Part shown: in pieces, positions 46,955-59,420 of the stretch
Numbering within the stretch: the first letter of the stretch is position 1
How the letters are laid out: each line of letters opens with the position of its first letter
Origin: Kwoniella bestiolae CBS 10118
Taxonomy: Eukaryota > Basidiomycota > Tremellomycetes > Tremellales > Cryptococcaceae
Length of the DNA: 64,000 bases
Reading direction: 5' to 3'
Assembly (NCBI RefSeq): GCF_000512585.2
Contig: NC_089241.1
Span: 2,418,001-2,482,000, forward strand
Position numbers and translations under genes: made by a program
Notes under the pieces: model-generated
What the model saw: the letters and a program-made list of their open reading frames with translations, nothing else
Databases searched by the model: none
What the model was told of the DNA's origin: nothing

Positions 46955-49900
46955 AACGAAACTAGATTTGTAAGGGATCTGTATCGTAAGAGAAGTTTGG
47001 ATGTCGAGCAGAAGGAGAAGATCGATATCGCTCGTGCATTCAGCTTCAGAACGATACTGCCCTGTAAAAGTAGTTGGCTTTGACGACGATCTCGAGATCT
47101 CTTATAGAGATCCGGGGGATAGACAAGGGACTGGGGATGGCTTATACCTGTATATATATGACGTTTAATGACTTTATGATACGATTAGAATGTATATACC
47201 TTGTGTAGCTATCAGAATATAATTGACCCGGTCGATAGTTCGCTATAGTGCCAACATCTCCCCAATCCCGTCCGTAATACCAGCTGGGTCCAAAGAGTGC
47301 AAAAACCTCCGGGTGAGTATGAGCGCCAGAGATACCATCTACCGTCCGGTTGGAACGTAATGTTGATGTCATGTCTTGTTCAGAGCACATCGCTCGACCG
47401 AACACAATTGCAAAATGAAAATGTCGCATGCAAATCACTCATTGGCTGTCAACAGAATACGTAGTATACTCTGGGACATGCCTATGTACAGGCTAGTGTC
47501 GGAGGTTTCTGACGGCTCATGCGGGGTCCAGTACCCCTGTATCCCATCTGGACTAGTCGATCCATAAGGGAAGCACATGAGTACTCCGCCACGCGATGCA
47601 GGTAAAACTACTGGTAGTTCGTTTGACCTCATTCGAGATTTTTATCTGTACTAATCGCATGCCTCCTAAAGGACCAGCTGGAATGAGGAAGATTCACCTC
47701 AGTTCAGGCGCGAGAGATAGATACGCCTTTGCCATGCGTTCAGGTCAAAGGTCATGCCACGCCGGAGAGAGCCTCTGGACTGGGATATTTGGTAACCAAA
47801 GGTCGTGTGCGCCTCCACCGGACTTGCTTTTACATAACTTGACCTGAAGGCGGAGACGGCGAGGACATAACCACAATCCTGAAAAGCCTCTTTCAAGGTA
47901 TATTCAGCCCAAGTTCGGAGAGTGAGGATAGTCTTCCGAAAGGATACAGTACAACACCAACTGAAACATCATTTCGATGCACACGAGGACCACCCAAGTG
48001 CGTCATTGTACGAGCTCAGATGGAGGGCAAGGGTATTGTAAGTTTTCTCCTGTATGACGAAGATCACCTGAATCCCGGCGGCCGTGAAGACGGTGAGTCC
48101 CGCCACTTCCACGCTGTTTGTTGGCAGATCGCCACGCTTGGTGCAATCATACATTAGCAGATTGGCGAGACTGCTAACCGCTTGAGGAGGACGTCTGCCT
48201 AATACATTTGTATCGTTCGACTACGCGTTTTGCCTGCCTTACGTTGCGCGGTCGGCGCCTCTTGAACGCTGAGTTGCAGTGGGAGAGACAAGACGGTCTC
48301 GCAGTAGAAAAGATATTACAAGACCTCCACATCTGGTGAGAACTATTACGGTAAGGTATGTGTATGTTATTTGTTATGTGATCGGAATGTTGATTTTCAA
48401 TCAGATCTATGAAATTCAGATGCCGCAAAGTAAGATCTTGGAGTTTTCTTCGGTTTGCTCCCCCCCCAATAGACTACACGTAAATGGTCAGTTACCGAAA
48501 TGCTAATTTGCACTGTGCGAACTACTGTACTGTGCATGGAACACTCGCAACAGCACAGCGATTGTCGCGAGAACTTGCCACGACTGATCGAACTAGGTTG
48601 TCTTAGATGAGATCATCAATAGAAAATTTACGAGAAGGTGATTGATTTGAACAGGTTCTTGCGAACAACCATGTTCAGTTTTCAATAGAGTTTCTCGGTT
48701 TGGTTTGAGAAGATTCATTTTCATTCCGATCAGATCAGATTTATATGATTGTGGAGGTGCGATCGATCCTATATGCGGCTTGAGTAAGTCAAGGAACTCA
48801 CTACTAAATAAGATACTAACGCGCGGTGGATAGATGGGGCCTATGCATTATTATGTAAGAGATTTGTGAAAAGATTTCCAAACAACTGGAATCAAATAAC
48901 CATAATGAATGTTGTTTACACATTCGTTACCTACCTTTACCTGATAAAAATCCTTTTAGTCGATACCACGATAGTAGAACGTAAGGGTCGCAAAGGTACG
49001 GGTGACTTTCCATCTCGACAAATTGACTGGTCTGCGTACATGACAGAGAACATTCCGATCCAGATCTGTCTGCCCCGAAATCGAGATGCAACGGAATTGC
49101 AAATGGTCGCGTGGAGAAACGGGATAACGAGAAACTTCCAAAGTGAGGCTTGAAGGCAGCAGACGCTAACGTCGATCTTTACGCGAACACATGCCGATAT
49201 CTTTCCCTACTTTACAGTCACGTAAGAAGCTCTTCAGCGATTGACGGCCGTGCAAATCTGCTAAATCTGCATCTTTAGGTAATTACCACAGCTCGGCAGC
49301 GACGAGGCATGATGTACGAGAAGACTTTTAGTCACCTGAAGGAACCGACCAAGGCAAAGGCGAGGAGGGCACGCGAGTGTGCCCTGTACCTCTCAAGAGT
49401 CGGCACAAGCTTTGCATCCGAAAGCTTGGGCGAGTGGCAACAAGTTCTGAACAGGTCAGACATCCAGGTGTCGCAAACATATGATGGGACGCCACAGGAC
49501 AGAGACAGCGAAGTGATTTATCGAATCCGGTCAAGTTACCGCGGTTTCATCTGCAGCTACGACAGACACGCTATGTCTGATCGAAAACGACAAACAGTCA
49601 CGCACCAATTGAAGCTAATCAATGTTAATGACAGGAGGCTGCGAAACTAGTGCAGGTCTATTGAATTTCATCCCTCCAAATGAGACTGAGGCTGTGGAGG
49701 GCCAGAGGGTAAAACACGAAAGGGGAAAAGCACGAGCTACGCGTCATGCGTAAAACCAATGAGATATGTATCACCCACATCTCACTTGTTTTGCATGTCG
49801 CCTGACAAGGGCTTCCGTTTCAGGCATGGTCGATGTCCCATTTGCTTCTTGTGGAAATTGTGAGGTTCCTCTGCCCGACGTTCCTCTGCTTTCTGTGAAC

Positions 49901-50767
49901 CAGGAACGAGTACGAGAACGCCACACTATCAGGGCCTGTATTCATTTTCGCAACAAAAAGAAAAGGTCCAGTAAAGTGGGAAGATCCCACCCTGATACGT
50001 TACTCCTAGGTCCACGGTCGAAAGAGGAGAACACCGCAACGAGATGTCTGAGTAAGCGGGACCAAAGGTTATTAAACCAGAATTCTCTTGTCTTTTCCTT
50101 TTCCTCTGCCTTTGCTCTTGCCCTGACCGCTCATCTAAGGGTTTATTTGGCTGACGACTTTCTTTAGTCATCCAGTTGAGATGCACTTGCGTACGCTTTA
50201 CGCTTGTGTACAGCACCCCAGGGTTTCTCAAGAGAAGAAACAGCAGGGAATATGATTGGGACCTTTTGTGGTTAGTAGTGATTACTGATGTTGCGTCGAC
50301 ATTCCCGTTTTTTCCTTACTTGAGCGAAATATACCAACACGACGAACTCTCTTCTGTTGGATTGATAGTCGTACAACCATTTTTGTTTCGAAGAATACAA
50401 TACTCCAGTTCTGTTTCTGTTTCTTTCAAAGATTCTGTTTATATATCCACTATCAAACTCTGTTTCCTATAATTTGCATTCACTCGACTTCACAACGCTT
50501 ATCACTCTCATTAAATCTACTCTAGCATTGTTCCAAGTGAGAGAACAAACCATCAACACCACCATCATCATCGACATCTACGACTCTCAAATCCAGAAAC
50601 GATCACCTTTCTGTTCTGTCACCCAAAATCATTTATAAGCACGCTTCATCGCACGTCTACCCTTGTCATCATTCTCGATCACAAAATCCTTATATAAATA
50701 TTTAAAGGAAGGAATCTCGATCACCAACTTCACGTCCCAACGAATATTACGACCCAACATATTCAAC
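46955..50767. other. 3.8 kb without a supported gene
   Basis: I see only short frames (for example 48866-49153, 49309-49650, 49766-50167), none with a recognisable motif, splice structure or paralogue in the window. An inverted repeat gagatctcttatagagatcc at about 47092-47111 lies just past the MFS gene. The last ~500 bp are T/C- then A/C-rich and end in TATATAAATATTTAAA at about 50690-50706, probably leader and promoter of the kinase. A non-coding RNA or decayed gene is possible. Confidence 0.45.
50690..50706 (+). promoter_or_regulatory. AT-rich TATA-like element upstream of the kinase
   Basis: TATATAAATATTTAAA, 60-80 bp before the ATG at 50768. Distance is short for a basidiomycete TATA, so it may lie in the leader. 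Confidence 0.3.
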
Positions 50768-52074
50768 ATGAACGCCTCAAGCTCAACTCACCCCGCTGGC
50801 GGGCTTCCAAAAGTCATCGACAACGGTTGTCTAGAACTCACTCAGGTTGTCGGCACCGGCGCATACGGCGTGGTCTACCTTGCCATTGATTACAAATACT
50901 CCCAACCACTGTGGCGTGCGGTGAAATGCCTTCGTCGACACGGTCTTGACTCGCGGCAAAAGCACTTCCAGCGTCGAGAGATCGCATTGCATCGTCTGGC
51001 ATCCGCTCATCCTAGCATCATTGCCATGGACAGGATGATCGAGGAAGGTGATAGTGTATACGTGGTCATGGAATTCGGTGAGGAAGGTGATTTGTTTGCC
51101 ATGATAACAGATAAGCAGCGCGTGAGTAACCCCTCCTTTGGATCACATTCCTTCGAGTCGCGATCCAAGCTAATACCTCTTTATAGTATGTTGGCGACGA
51201 CGAACTCATACGTGATGTCTTCCTGCAACTGCTGGACGGTGTAGCATGGCTTCACTCACTGGGCATAAGTCACCGTGACATCAAGCCGGAAAACATCGTC
51301 TGTTCACAAGATGGTACGCGAGTACGCATATGTGACTTCGGTTTAGCCACCTCAGAACAGGAGTCGAGCGAGTTCGGATGTGGGTCAACATTCTACATTG
51401 CGCCAGAATGTCTTGGAGACTGGTTCCCTGAGAACGGTTCATATCCTACACGACCAGGAGATGTCTGGTCATTAGGCGTGATACTGGTCAACTTGGTCTG
51501 TGGACGAAACCCCTGGAGAATCGCCTCGCCATCAGACGAATCATTCAACTCTTTCCTCAATGACCCCAACTTCCTTCGACGTATCCTTCCCATCTCATCA
51601 CAATGTCTGTTCGTGCTCCAACAAATCTTCACTATCAACCCCGCCGACCGAATCTCACTTGCTGCTCTTCGAAAACTCGTACTGGAGGTAGACACCTTCA
51701 CAATGGGTGAAGAGGAACTACGCCTTGCCCACTATGCCGCCCAAAACCCCTCTGCATCTTCGACACCCACACCGCAATACCAGAGCGTAGAGGGTGTGAT
51801 GCCTTTGCAGGACATCCCGGAGACGGAGGAATGGCAAGCGGAAGATACGGTTTTTGTGTTTGACGAGTTGGAAACCCCATCGTTAAGAGCCGACTCGGGA
51901 CCGCTGTCATCCCCTGTTCATCGATCACGATCCTCCTCGTCCAACGGCGGCTCTCTACCACCTACCCCACAGCTACTTGCCGAGGGAGGTCTCACACTGC
52001 CTCACCACCATTATCACAACTCGAACCAGTTCTTCGAAGTCCTGAAGGGGGGGGGGAAAGGACCGGACGAGTGA
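50768..52074 (+). CDS. Ser/Thr protein kinase, Ran1/Sks1/Vhs1 type, C-terminus disrupted
   Basis: ATG at 50768 (MNASSSTHPAGG). One intron at about 51121-51186 joins ITDKQR to YVGDDELIRDV. Kinase features in order: glycine loop GTGAYGVVYLA, catalytic lysine in RAVKCLRR, hinge VYVVMEFGEEGDL, HRDIKPENIVC, DFGLATSE, GCGSTFYIAPECLG (typical of the Ran1/Sks1 group), DVWSLGVILVNLVCGRNPW, and ADRISLAAL near the domain end. After a Ser/Pro-rich linker it reads NSNQFFEVLK into ten G (52047-52056) and stops at 52072-52074, where a purine minisatellite begins. A plausible original C-tail lies beyond the repeat at 52790-53110 in another frame. Ran1-type kinases repress meiosis and respond to nutrients in ascomycetes; the role here is inferred. 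Confidence 0.85.
52047..52056 (+). repeat. Poly-G tract (10 G) in kinase coding sequence
   Basis: Ten G directly before the minisatellite. With nine G the frame would enter the repeat in the same phase as the downstream tail at 52790-53110, so this tract sets the frame. Confidence 0.85.
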
Positions 52075-52789
52075 AATGGATGGAAGGATGGAGGAATGGA
52101 GGAATGGAGGAAATGAGTGGAGGAATGGAAGGAAGGACGAAAGGATGGAGGAATGGACAGGAGGAAGGGATGGAATGGAAAGGAAAGGACGGGAGGAAAT
52201 GGAATGGACAGCTGGATGGAATGATGGATGGAAGGGGACGGATGGACAGAGCCGGATGGAGGGGAATGGATGGAAGGATGGAGATGGTCCGGAGGAAAGA
52301 AAGCGGATGGAAGGAAGGAAAGAAAGGAAAGGATCGGAGGAAGGAAAGGAAGGGGGAAGGAATGGACGGATGGATGGAATGGATGGAATGGATGGAAGAG
52401 TGGAGGATGAGGAATGGAAAGAATGGATGGAATGGAATGGAATGGATTTGACGACCGGACGGAATGGAGTGGAATGGAAAGGATGGACATGGATGGATGG
52501 AAATGGAGCTGATGGATGAATGGATGGAATGGACGGAAGGATGGAAGGAGGATTCGACCGGAGGAATGGATGGAGGACGGAAATGGACGGAGGAAAAGGA
52601 TGGATCGGACGAAGGAATGGAGGAAGGAGTGGAATGGAGAGGAATGGAACGGATCTGACCGGAGGCGGAATGGAATGGGAGGATGGACGGATGAAGGAGA
52701 TCTGGATGGAATGGAATGGAAATGGATGGAGGACATGAGGAAATGGAGGAATGGAGGAATGGACGATGGAAGGAATGGAATGGAATGGA
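52070..52789 (+). repeat. GGAATGG/GGATGG-type purine minisatellite, about 0.7 kb
   Basis: Degenerate tandem array of ATGGA/GGAATGG/GGATGGA units, nearly all purine plus T on the plus strand and almost lacking C. Copies vary, so it is not freshly expanded. The minus strand is open in three frames only because TCC-rich repeats lack stops. In the plus frame of the downstream tail just two TGA codons (52517-52519 and 52736-52738) interrupt the whole array. Flanks on both sides are kinase coding sequence. Confidence 0.92.
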
Positions 52790-53110
52790 GGTAGAAGACG
52801 ATCGCTCCGGATCAATCACCTCGTCTCCTCTCCTAGACCGTCTACGCCTCCTGATCAATTAGCGAACAAGATCTCGTCAGACCTGGATGGAACACCAGAT
52901 ACACCCAATCAGAATTTGACTCCGACGCGTACACCCTCATCGAGGAGGAAACCCCCACCTCCATGGCCTTCTCCACGAGAGAATCCTCCTCCGCCTTCGC
53001 CGCCTACTTCCCCTAGGGACGTGTTTACGCCTAGGAAGACCACTCCGACGAGGATGGGGGTGAATGGCGATCTGTTGAATAAAGTTACGAGGGGGGAGGG
53101 GTTGGAGTAG
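52790..53110 (+). pseudogene. Detached Pro/Ser-rich C-tail of the kinase
   Basis: Reads SLRINHLVSSPRPSTPPDQ, SSRRKPPPPWPSPRENPPP, TPRKTTPTRMG, ending RGEGLE at 53108-53110. Low-complexity, basic and rich in SP/TP sites, like the linker before the repeat (for example SSPVHRSRSS and PPTPQ), and not like random sequence. No ATG or promoter of its own. I infer it was the continuous C-terminus before the repeat entered, or is still joined by a frame-correct allele. Confidence 0.5.
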
Positions 53111-53345
53111 GCTGAAGGAGTGGGACAATTTTAAAGGGCAGACACTGGACACTTGATATTGACCTATGCGTTGAATCGGACACTAGACGTTGATTTCCCC
53201 TCATATACTGTTGGCCGACTGACCATGAGCGGGCGTTTCTGACCCGAGCGATGTATCCATTAGTGCATTCCTATATACTCTGTTCGTGCATATGCATAAT
53301 TCTATAATTCTATTTTCGTTATGTGTCATCTCATTTCACATCGGA

Positions 53346-55817
53346 TTATCGTCGTTTGGAGAAAGATACCACTGCGTATCTACGAGACCAAGACAACAAG
53401 TCATCAGCCTTCCCACACATCAAGCTTTTTGAGGGGAATATCATCACTTACTTTCCCGAAACTCTCCAATCGGGAGCTTCTTTGTTCAGCCTCTCTTCTA
53501 TACCTTCCTCCAGACCGACGCTGAGGTACACGTCAACTCAGCACATCCATACGAGAAATGTCAACTCACATCGTATCAGCTTTGTTCGTTCTCAAACTCA
53601 ACAGCGTGATCTTTCCAGCGAGAGGACCTATTCGAACGTGTATCAGCTCATTGATTTCTCCCAAAAATTCAACATCGAAAGCCAGGACATACCCAGTGCC
53701 TCCTCGAAAGGCGTAGTAGTAGGCCACCAAGCGTCTCCGACAAGTCTAAGCAGCAGCAAGTGAATCAGCTAATAATTCTTCCTCACTAATGATCCCAAGC
53801 AAGGCAAAACCGTTCCAACCATTATACGGAGTAACTCACTTCCTATAATTCAGATCACCCTTAAAGATCACCAAATCGCTCCTTCTCAACTCCTGCAATG
53901 TCCCCGGTGCAATCTCTGGAAGGTCCTGGAACGAGTATTGGGTAGTCCAGAATCTACCTAGGGGGGTAGCTTTGCCCAACTTGGTGTCTTCGGGTACGGA
54001 CAGCTTGAATCGTCCAGAGCTAAGATGTCTCTTCCACCTTGCTGCCAGTGCTGATAAGGAGGCAAGATCATCTGGGGTCAGGGGGGTAGAAGCGTGAGAT
54101 GCGAAGAACGATGTGTCGAGTAGGGAGTCAATTGCCCAGCTGTCGCGTCACGGGAAACTCAGCAGTGAGCTCAAATACAATGAATAGATCGAGAAGAGAG
54201 GAACTTGAACCTACGTAAAGTCATATGGCAGCACGTCGGAAACGAACCATGGGATTGCTTTAGGACTACACACAGACGAAATGTCAGCTTTGCACCTCTG
54301 TAAATTACATTATAGAGATTGAGGGGGACTCACTGGAATACCACCTGATCAACAAAAGGCGTACAAGATACCAAGAAATCGGCCAAGATCAAATCGGTGA
54401 AGAGCTAGTCAATACAATCACATTAGTCACTCTGTACTGGGTCATCACGACTTCCTGATATCTCACCTCGAAACCAGCTTTGCAGGCAGGTACTCATATC
54501 AGCTCATACACCTCCATACATGAGTTCCCAATCTGCAATTGGGATTATCAACTCACCATTATCCAGAACGAAATCTACTCTTCCACCTTTCAAAGTCTTC
54601 AAGTGATCCCATGCTTTACCCAGATCGTTCCTCAGGATATACTTCGCTTGTTCCTCCTGCGCGGCAGCTCCTACAGCTTGAAGTTTCTGGAGATCTTCGT
54701 ATTTGAGGTCGATCAAGAGTGACAGGTCCTACGATATACAGGGTATTAGCCGGACTGACGCATCAGATAGAGGATTGTACTCACGGTCGCATTACCCCAT
54801 AGGTCGGCTTGGATCATTTCCCTTCGCACATAGGATCATCAGCTTGAACGATGTAGAGGAAATGAGTATAAGGGGAGGTAGGACTCACATGAAAGCGATT
54901 TCCAAAGCTGAGCCTGGTTTCTCAGATTCCTTGACTAATTCATCTTTTTCCTCTACAGCTTGATTCATCGCTTTTGCGAGGTCTATACAGAACCAACACG
55001 ATACAGTCATTAATTGTAGTACACTGTAGAACTGTAATGGCATCACACCACTCACGAACAATAGCTGTTGAACTCGATTTGTAGGTTTCTGCTTTCTGTC
55101 CGAAGAACGGATCATAGTCCTTCCAATGGACTGTAGAGGCGAAATAGCTTCGTAGTCTTCGATAACTGTTTTCACTTCGGTCAACATCTGTCTTATTATA
55201 CCGTACTGCACACTTGCCTTGTACCACTTACACATAACATTCAGCGAATAACCAATTCATCGTACTCCACCTCCTATCGTGGTCCGGATACGTCTTTAGC
55301 TCGTCATTATAACATTCTCTATTTATATCACCATCATTCTCGATTGGTCTGTACCCGTCCAGAACATCCTCATCTCGTCAGCTTGGACCATGTGACGCAG
55401 TAGTGAAAGAGCAAGAATAAGATACAACCCACGTCAAAGCTGCGTTATGGCTCATGTCATATTTCATCTGACTAATCTGACTGATTATCTTCTTGCCTTC
55501 TTCCAATTTCTCCTGGGTTTCAGGAGAGTTGTCAGAGTTCATGGATATCTCATGGTTCACGTTGGACACTGCCGAGACGACGTTGGTGAGGACAACGGGC
55601 CATCTACAAAGTGTGCACAGATCAGTTCATGAGCTCAAATCCAGCATCACAGTATTAATTGAAATGTCCATACCTCTTAACGAGAGTGGTGTAAGCAAAA
55701 CTACGATGAAAAGCCGGTCAGCGTGAGGCTCGAGCTCATGTCAAGAGACACACACCTCTGCTTGTCTTTTGGGGAGACTCTGTCGTAGGGGAGTTTGAAC
55801 AGTTCTGGGGAGGGCAT
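53346..55817 (-). CDS. ARMT1/DUF89-family metal-dependent phosphatase
   Basis: Damage-control phosphatase of the DUF89/ARMT1 group (yeast YMR027W-like), thought to hydrolyse sugar phosphates with a bound metal. Many short exons. ATG at 55815-55817 (MPSPELFKLPYDRVSPKDKQR). Recognisable blocks: NSPETQEKLEEGKKIISQI, MKYDMSHNAALT, YPDHDRRWSTMNWLFAECY, YFASTVHWKDYDPFFGQK, MIQADLWGNATDLSLL (metal site region), VDFVLDNAGFELFTDL (key D-N), ADFLVSC, KGDLNYRK. Last exons traced base by base: LVGDAWWPTTTPFEEALG, PLAGKITLLSLRTNKADTIVGL, APDWRVSGKYAVVSFSKRR and TAA at 53346-53348. Key Asp/Asn residues are present. The plus-strand frame over 53323-53763 is a shadow. Confidence 0.88.
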
Positions 55818-56313
55818 GTTGTATGATGTCTGTTACTTGTGAACGTGATGAGATAGAAAGGTGAAGATTAGACAGAGATAGATGTAGGAAATGGTACTGG
55901 ATCCCATTCAGAAGTAAGTTACCTTGCGGGTGTGGTTGTCCGCTGTTGATGTCATTCAAATCACAACTCATTCGCAATTCAGGGTACCATGAGCTTACTC
56001 CTTATCTTGATATCCCCATCCCCATCCATTTCTTTCTCACTTGGTCGTCTATGCATGCGTGCTCCTCATCCAATATCCCTCTAGCAGTCGAGCCTCCCCT
56101 GTCACTTGCTCTACGTGCGATGCACAGCCAATCCTGCTCACAAAGTGAGAGAGTGTCACACTGTCCGGTGGAATCAGGTTGCGAGTAAAAGGATCAAAGT
56201 GGAGGTCATAAGAATTCACTCCCCATCTGATAACTCGATTTTTGAAGTAATCTCACCATTCACTTCAATCACATGTCTAACAGCGATAGACTCTCAACGA
56301 TAGATCAGCCCCC
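55818..56313. promoter_or_regulatory. Divergent intergenic region
   Basis: 496 bp between the phosphatase (-) and the diflavin reductase (+). No strong element stands out and there is no gene. Confidence 0.4.
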
Positions 56314-58857
56314 ATGATCCCCCTGATCCTCTACGCCTCAGAAACAGGCAACGCCCAAGATGTGTCCCATCGAATATCCCGATCATTCCGTGCCCAAGGT
56401 CGAAAAGTCACTTGTCAATCAATGGACACTTTCCCCATCTCATCCCTCATTCACGTCCCACTCCTGATCCTGGTGACCTCGACCCACGGACGAGGAGATC
56501 CACCACCAGCAATGATGGATTTATGGAAAGCATTGCTCAGATCGAATTTACCTGATGATATCCTGGAAGACGTCCATTTCACATTATTTGGGCTGGGGGA
56601 TAGTTCGTACGAGCGGTTTTGCTATGCTGGGAAGATATTGGCTAGACGTATGGAAGGGTTGGGAGCTAATAAATTGGGGGAGTATGGGTGGGGGGATGAG
56701 AGGAGTCCTAATGGGTTAGTCAATTTTGCTTATACCTCGTTAACACTTCAATCGATGGGAATTGGACAAGAGCTAAAGCCTGGGATCGCACTATGTTTCA
56801 AGATTGACCAAGCTAACATCAATGACTATAACAGTATAGAAGACGCCTTCATACCATGGCTTCAACAAACCCTCGATACTTTCCTACCTTACCTTCCTGT
56901 ATCTCCAGACTACGTCCCAATATCCTCAACAGAACTACCACCCCCGATATATTCTCTAACTCCCATAGCCACCTCGTCAAAACGGACAAATGGGGATCTG
57001 GACATACCCCTGGATGGATTATCGATATCGTCCACACCTAATGGACATAGTACCTCTGCACCTACACGAGTGGAAGATACATTACGTGATGAAGATGATG
57101 GACTGGTTAAACCTGATGATTGGGTTTGGGCGACGTTGAGGAAGAATGAGAGGGTGACGAAGGGAGATTGGTGGCAGGATGTGAGGGAGATAGAGCTAGA
57201 ATTCGAAGATGATGTGTGAGTTTCTTACTGGATGTTCTGATCAAGTCATAAAATGAGTCCAAAGTATACATTCGTTTCAATGAACGAAGGGCATCCACTA
57301 ATGTCATCTATCTGCATTGGTTAGGACCCCTTACCTACCCGGATCGATATGCTCGCTCCAGCCACAATCGAGTAAAGAAGAAGTCGATGATTTTCTGGAG
57401 ATGATGGATTTGGAATCTCAGGCGGATATACCTATGAGGGTTGACTCATTATTACAAGGTGAGTCGGGTCCGCACCTGTTCCTTCTCGTGCCAATTGCGG
57501 AAAGTCGGAGAATGAGACCCCACTAACTTCACTTGCTCCGTACAGAACAACCACTCCCTCAACACCTTCCACCCTCTTCCAAACCCACCACCCTCCGATC
57601 GTTACTCACCAACCACCTGGATATACGTTGCTCCCCCCGGAAAAGCTTTTTCGAGTGGTTGAGGAGATTGTCCCCTGACGAGAGGGAACAAGAGCGGCTG
57701 GATGAGTTCATAGATGATCCTGTGAGTGTTGAGCAGTTCCAGACCGGTCAATCGAATGATGATTGGAACTGATTCATGGGGTGTGTGCGCAGGACGAAAT
57801 ACATACGTACGCTACTAGACCTTCACGATCGATCGTAGAGACTTTAGCAGATTTCCGGCAAACGAAAATACCTTTATCGCATATATTGGAGATCTTACCC
57901 CCGCTTAGGAGGCGACAGTTCTCGATAGCTAGTTCATGGGATGTAAGTTGCTCTCCTTCTATTTGATAGGAAAAATCTGGCGCAGTGTGGCTGATCAGCT
58001 CGGCTACAGGCTCATCCTGGAAACGTTCAGCTGTTAGTAGCATTAGTGGAGTATAAGACTAACCTCAAAATACCAAGAAGGGGGTTATGTTCACAATGGC
58101 TTGATCAGTTGACTATTGGTGAGTTAGACCCCCTCGGCATCTCTCGGTACTGTTATGAGCTTGATTGACATCTGATCTGAATTGTCGTGTTTTATAATGT
58201 AGGAACGAGAATACCGATTCACATATCACCTCCCACATTATTCCTACCTCCCAATCCTGAGACGCCAGTAATCCTGGTAGGCCCCGGGACAGGTGTAGCT
58301 CCAATGAGAGCGTTTGTTGAGACTAGAGTAAAGCAAGGTGCGATCGAGAGTGAGTCGACCTCTCCCTGACCAGGTTCCAGGAATGGACCCCAATATTGAC
58401 TGAATATGTCAGACACCGCACTGTATTTCGGATGTCGTTCCAAATATGCCGATCTCTACTTCTCAGAAGAGTTGCAGAAGTATGGTGAGATGGGTGTCAA
58501 TATCCAAATTGCTGCTAGTAGGGACCAAGAGGAGAAGGTGTATGTGCAGCATCTGATCAAGGAGAATAAGGAGGAGGTGCAAGAATGGTTGGTCGATAGA
58601 GGTGGATATGTGTATATATCTGGGTGAGTGATCAGTCTGACAGCTCATGATGCCATCCCTTTTCTACCCCTTGTGATGGTATCTGATTAGATCTGATGTC
58701 ATTATCCAGATCGTCCAATGCGATGCCTAGAGAAGTTAGAGAAGCTTTGGCTTGGTGTGTCAGTATGGAGGGTGCGGGCACTTTCACGGAAGAGGAATCT
58801 ACAGAATATATAGAGAGGATGTTTGAGGAGAAGCGAGGTGGTGAGGAGAGTTGGTAA
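56314..58857 (+). CDS. TAH18: NADPH-dependent diflavin reductase Tah18/NDOR1
   Basis: Electron donor to the Dre2 anamorsin protein in cytosolic Fe-S cluster assembly. Several exons. The flavodoxin/FMN domain begins at the N-terminus: ILYASETGNAQDVSHRI, LVTSTHGRGDPPPAM, FTLFGLGDSSYERFCYAGK. A variable Ser/Thr linker follows. The FAD/NADPH half has RSLLTNHLDIRCSPRKSFFEWL, RRRQFSIASSWD (FAD site, R-x-F/Y-S-I-A-S), ILVGPGTGVAPMRAF, TALYFGCRSKYADLYF and YVYISGSSNAMPREVREAL, all in the expected order for Tah18. It ends KRGGEESW with TAA at 58855-58857. The N-terminus lacks a membrane anchor, which separates it from cytochrome P450 reductase. Confidence 0.93.
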
Positions 58858-59420
58858 GATGGGCTACTAGCATGTATCGATTAGAATCTAGAGAGTTGTA
58901 TGCATTTCACTCATCATCACGTGCTGAATGCTCGCTGTTGATGATCGGTCCGGAAGGAGAAATAACAAATAACGAGTAGTATAGGTTATTTAGCATTGTT
59001 TACCTCACCACCAACGTAGGCCTTGCTTTGCTTAACATCTCATTGCCACCACCGTCATCACCATTACCATCGTCTTCATCATCATTCTTCATTGATCATG
59101 CATCATTGATAGCTCAGGGTGATTCCAGCAGAGGTCTCATCTAGTTCTTGTGAGACAACCCATCATTCGTGAACGTTAAATACATCACACGCGACTGGTC
59201 AACAAGTTTATAACAATCTCATTTTCAACAATCACAATCATCATAATATATTTGATCATCATCACCAATCGCCTGCATTAGTATAGAGCGATAATCGCAT
59301 TGCACCCCGGTCTGACCTGCTCAGCCAGGTCATGTACATAGACGAGTAGGAATAGAAATACAGAATACAAATCAGCTTAGCATATTCGTCCCATCACTCC
59401 AATGGTCACCATATAGCAAC
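58858..59420. other. Intergenic, no gene
   Basis: 563 bp with CAT/ATC-rich stretches (about 59040-59105 and 59215-59270), likely the promoter/leader of the hydrolase gene. Confidence 0.4.

Noticed and set aside
48866..49153. 95-codon plus-strand frame as a small gene
   Set aside because: No motif, no splice signals, no paralogue and no codon pattern that sets it apart from chance frames in the gene-free stretch.
49309..49650. 113-codon frame with EWQQVLNRS as another orphan-family member
   Set aside because: Only a few residues resemble the W-x2-L helix; the strand and D/N-W-x2-Y blocks are missing.
52070..52789. Human satellite contamination as the source of the GGAATGG array
   Set aside because: Both edges continue directly into kinase-like fungal coding sequence; contamination would require a double chimera. 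Read bridging would settle it.
51973..52858. Three long overlapping minus-strand open frames (240-288 codons) rich in His, Pro, Phe, Ser and Ile
   Set aside because: They are open only because the TTCCATCC-type repeat has no stop codons in any frame; three frames being open at once shows it is a composition effect.
53323..53763. Plus-strand 146-codon frame
   Set aside because: It lies over the last four exons of the DUF89 phosphatase on the other strand, which splice cleanly to a conserved end; it is a shadow.
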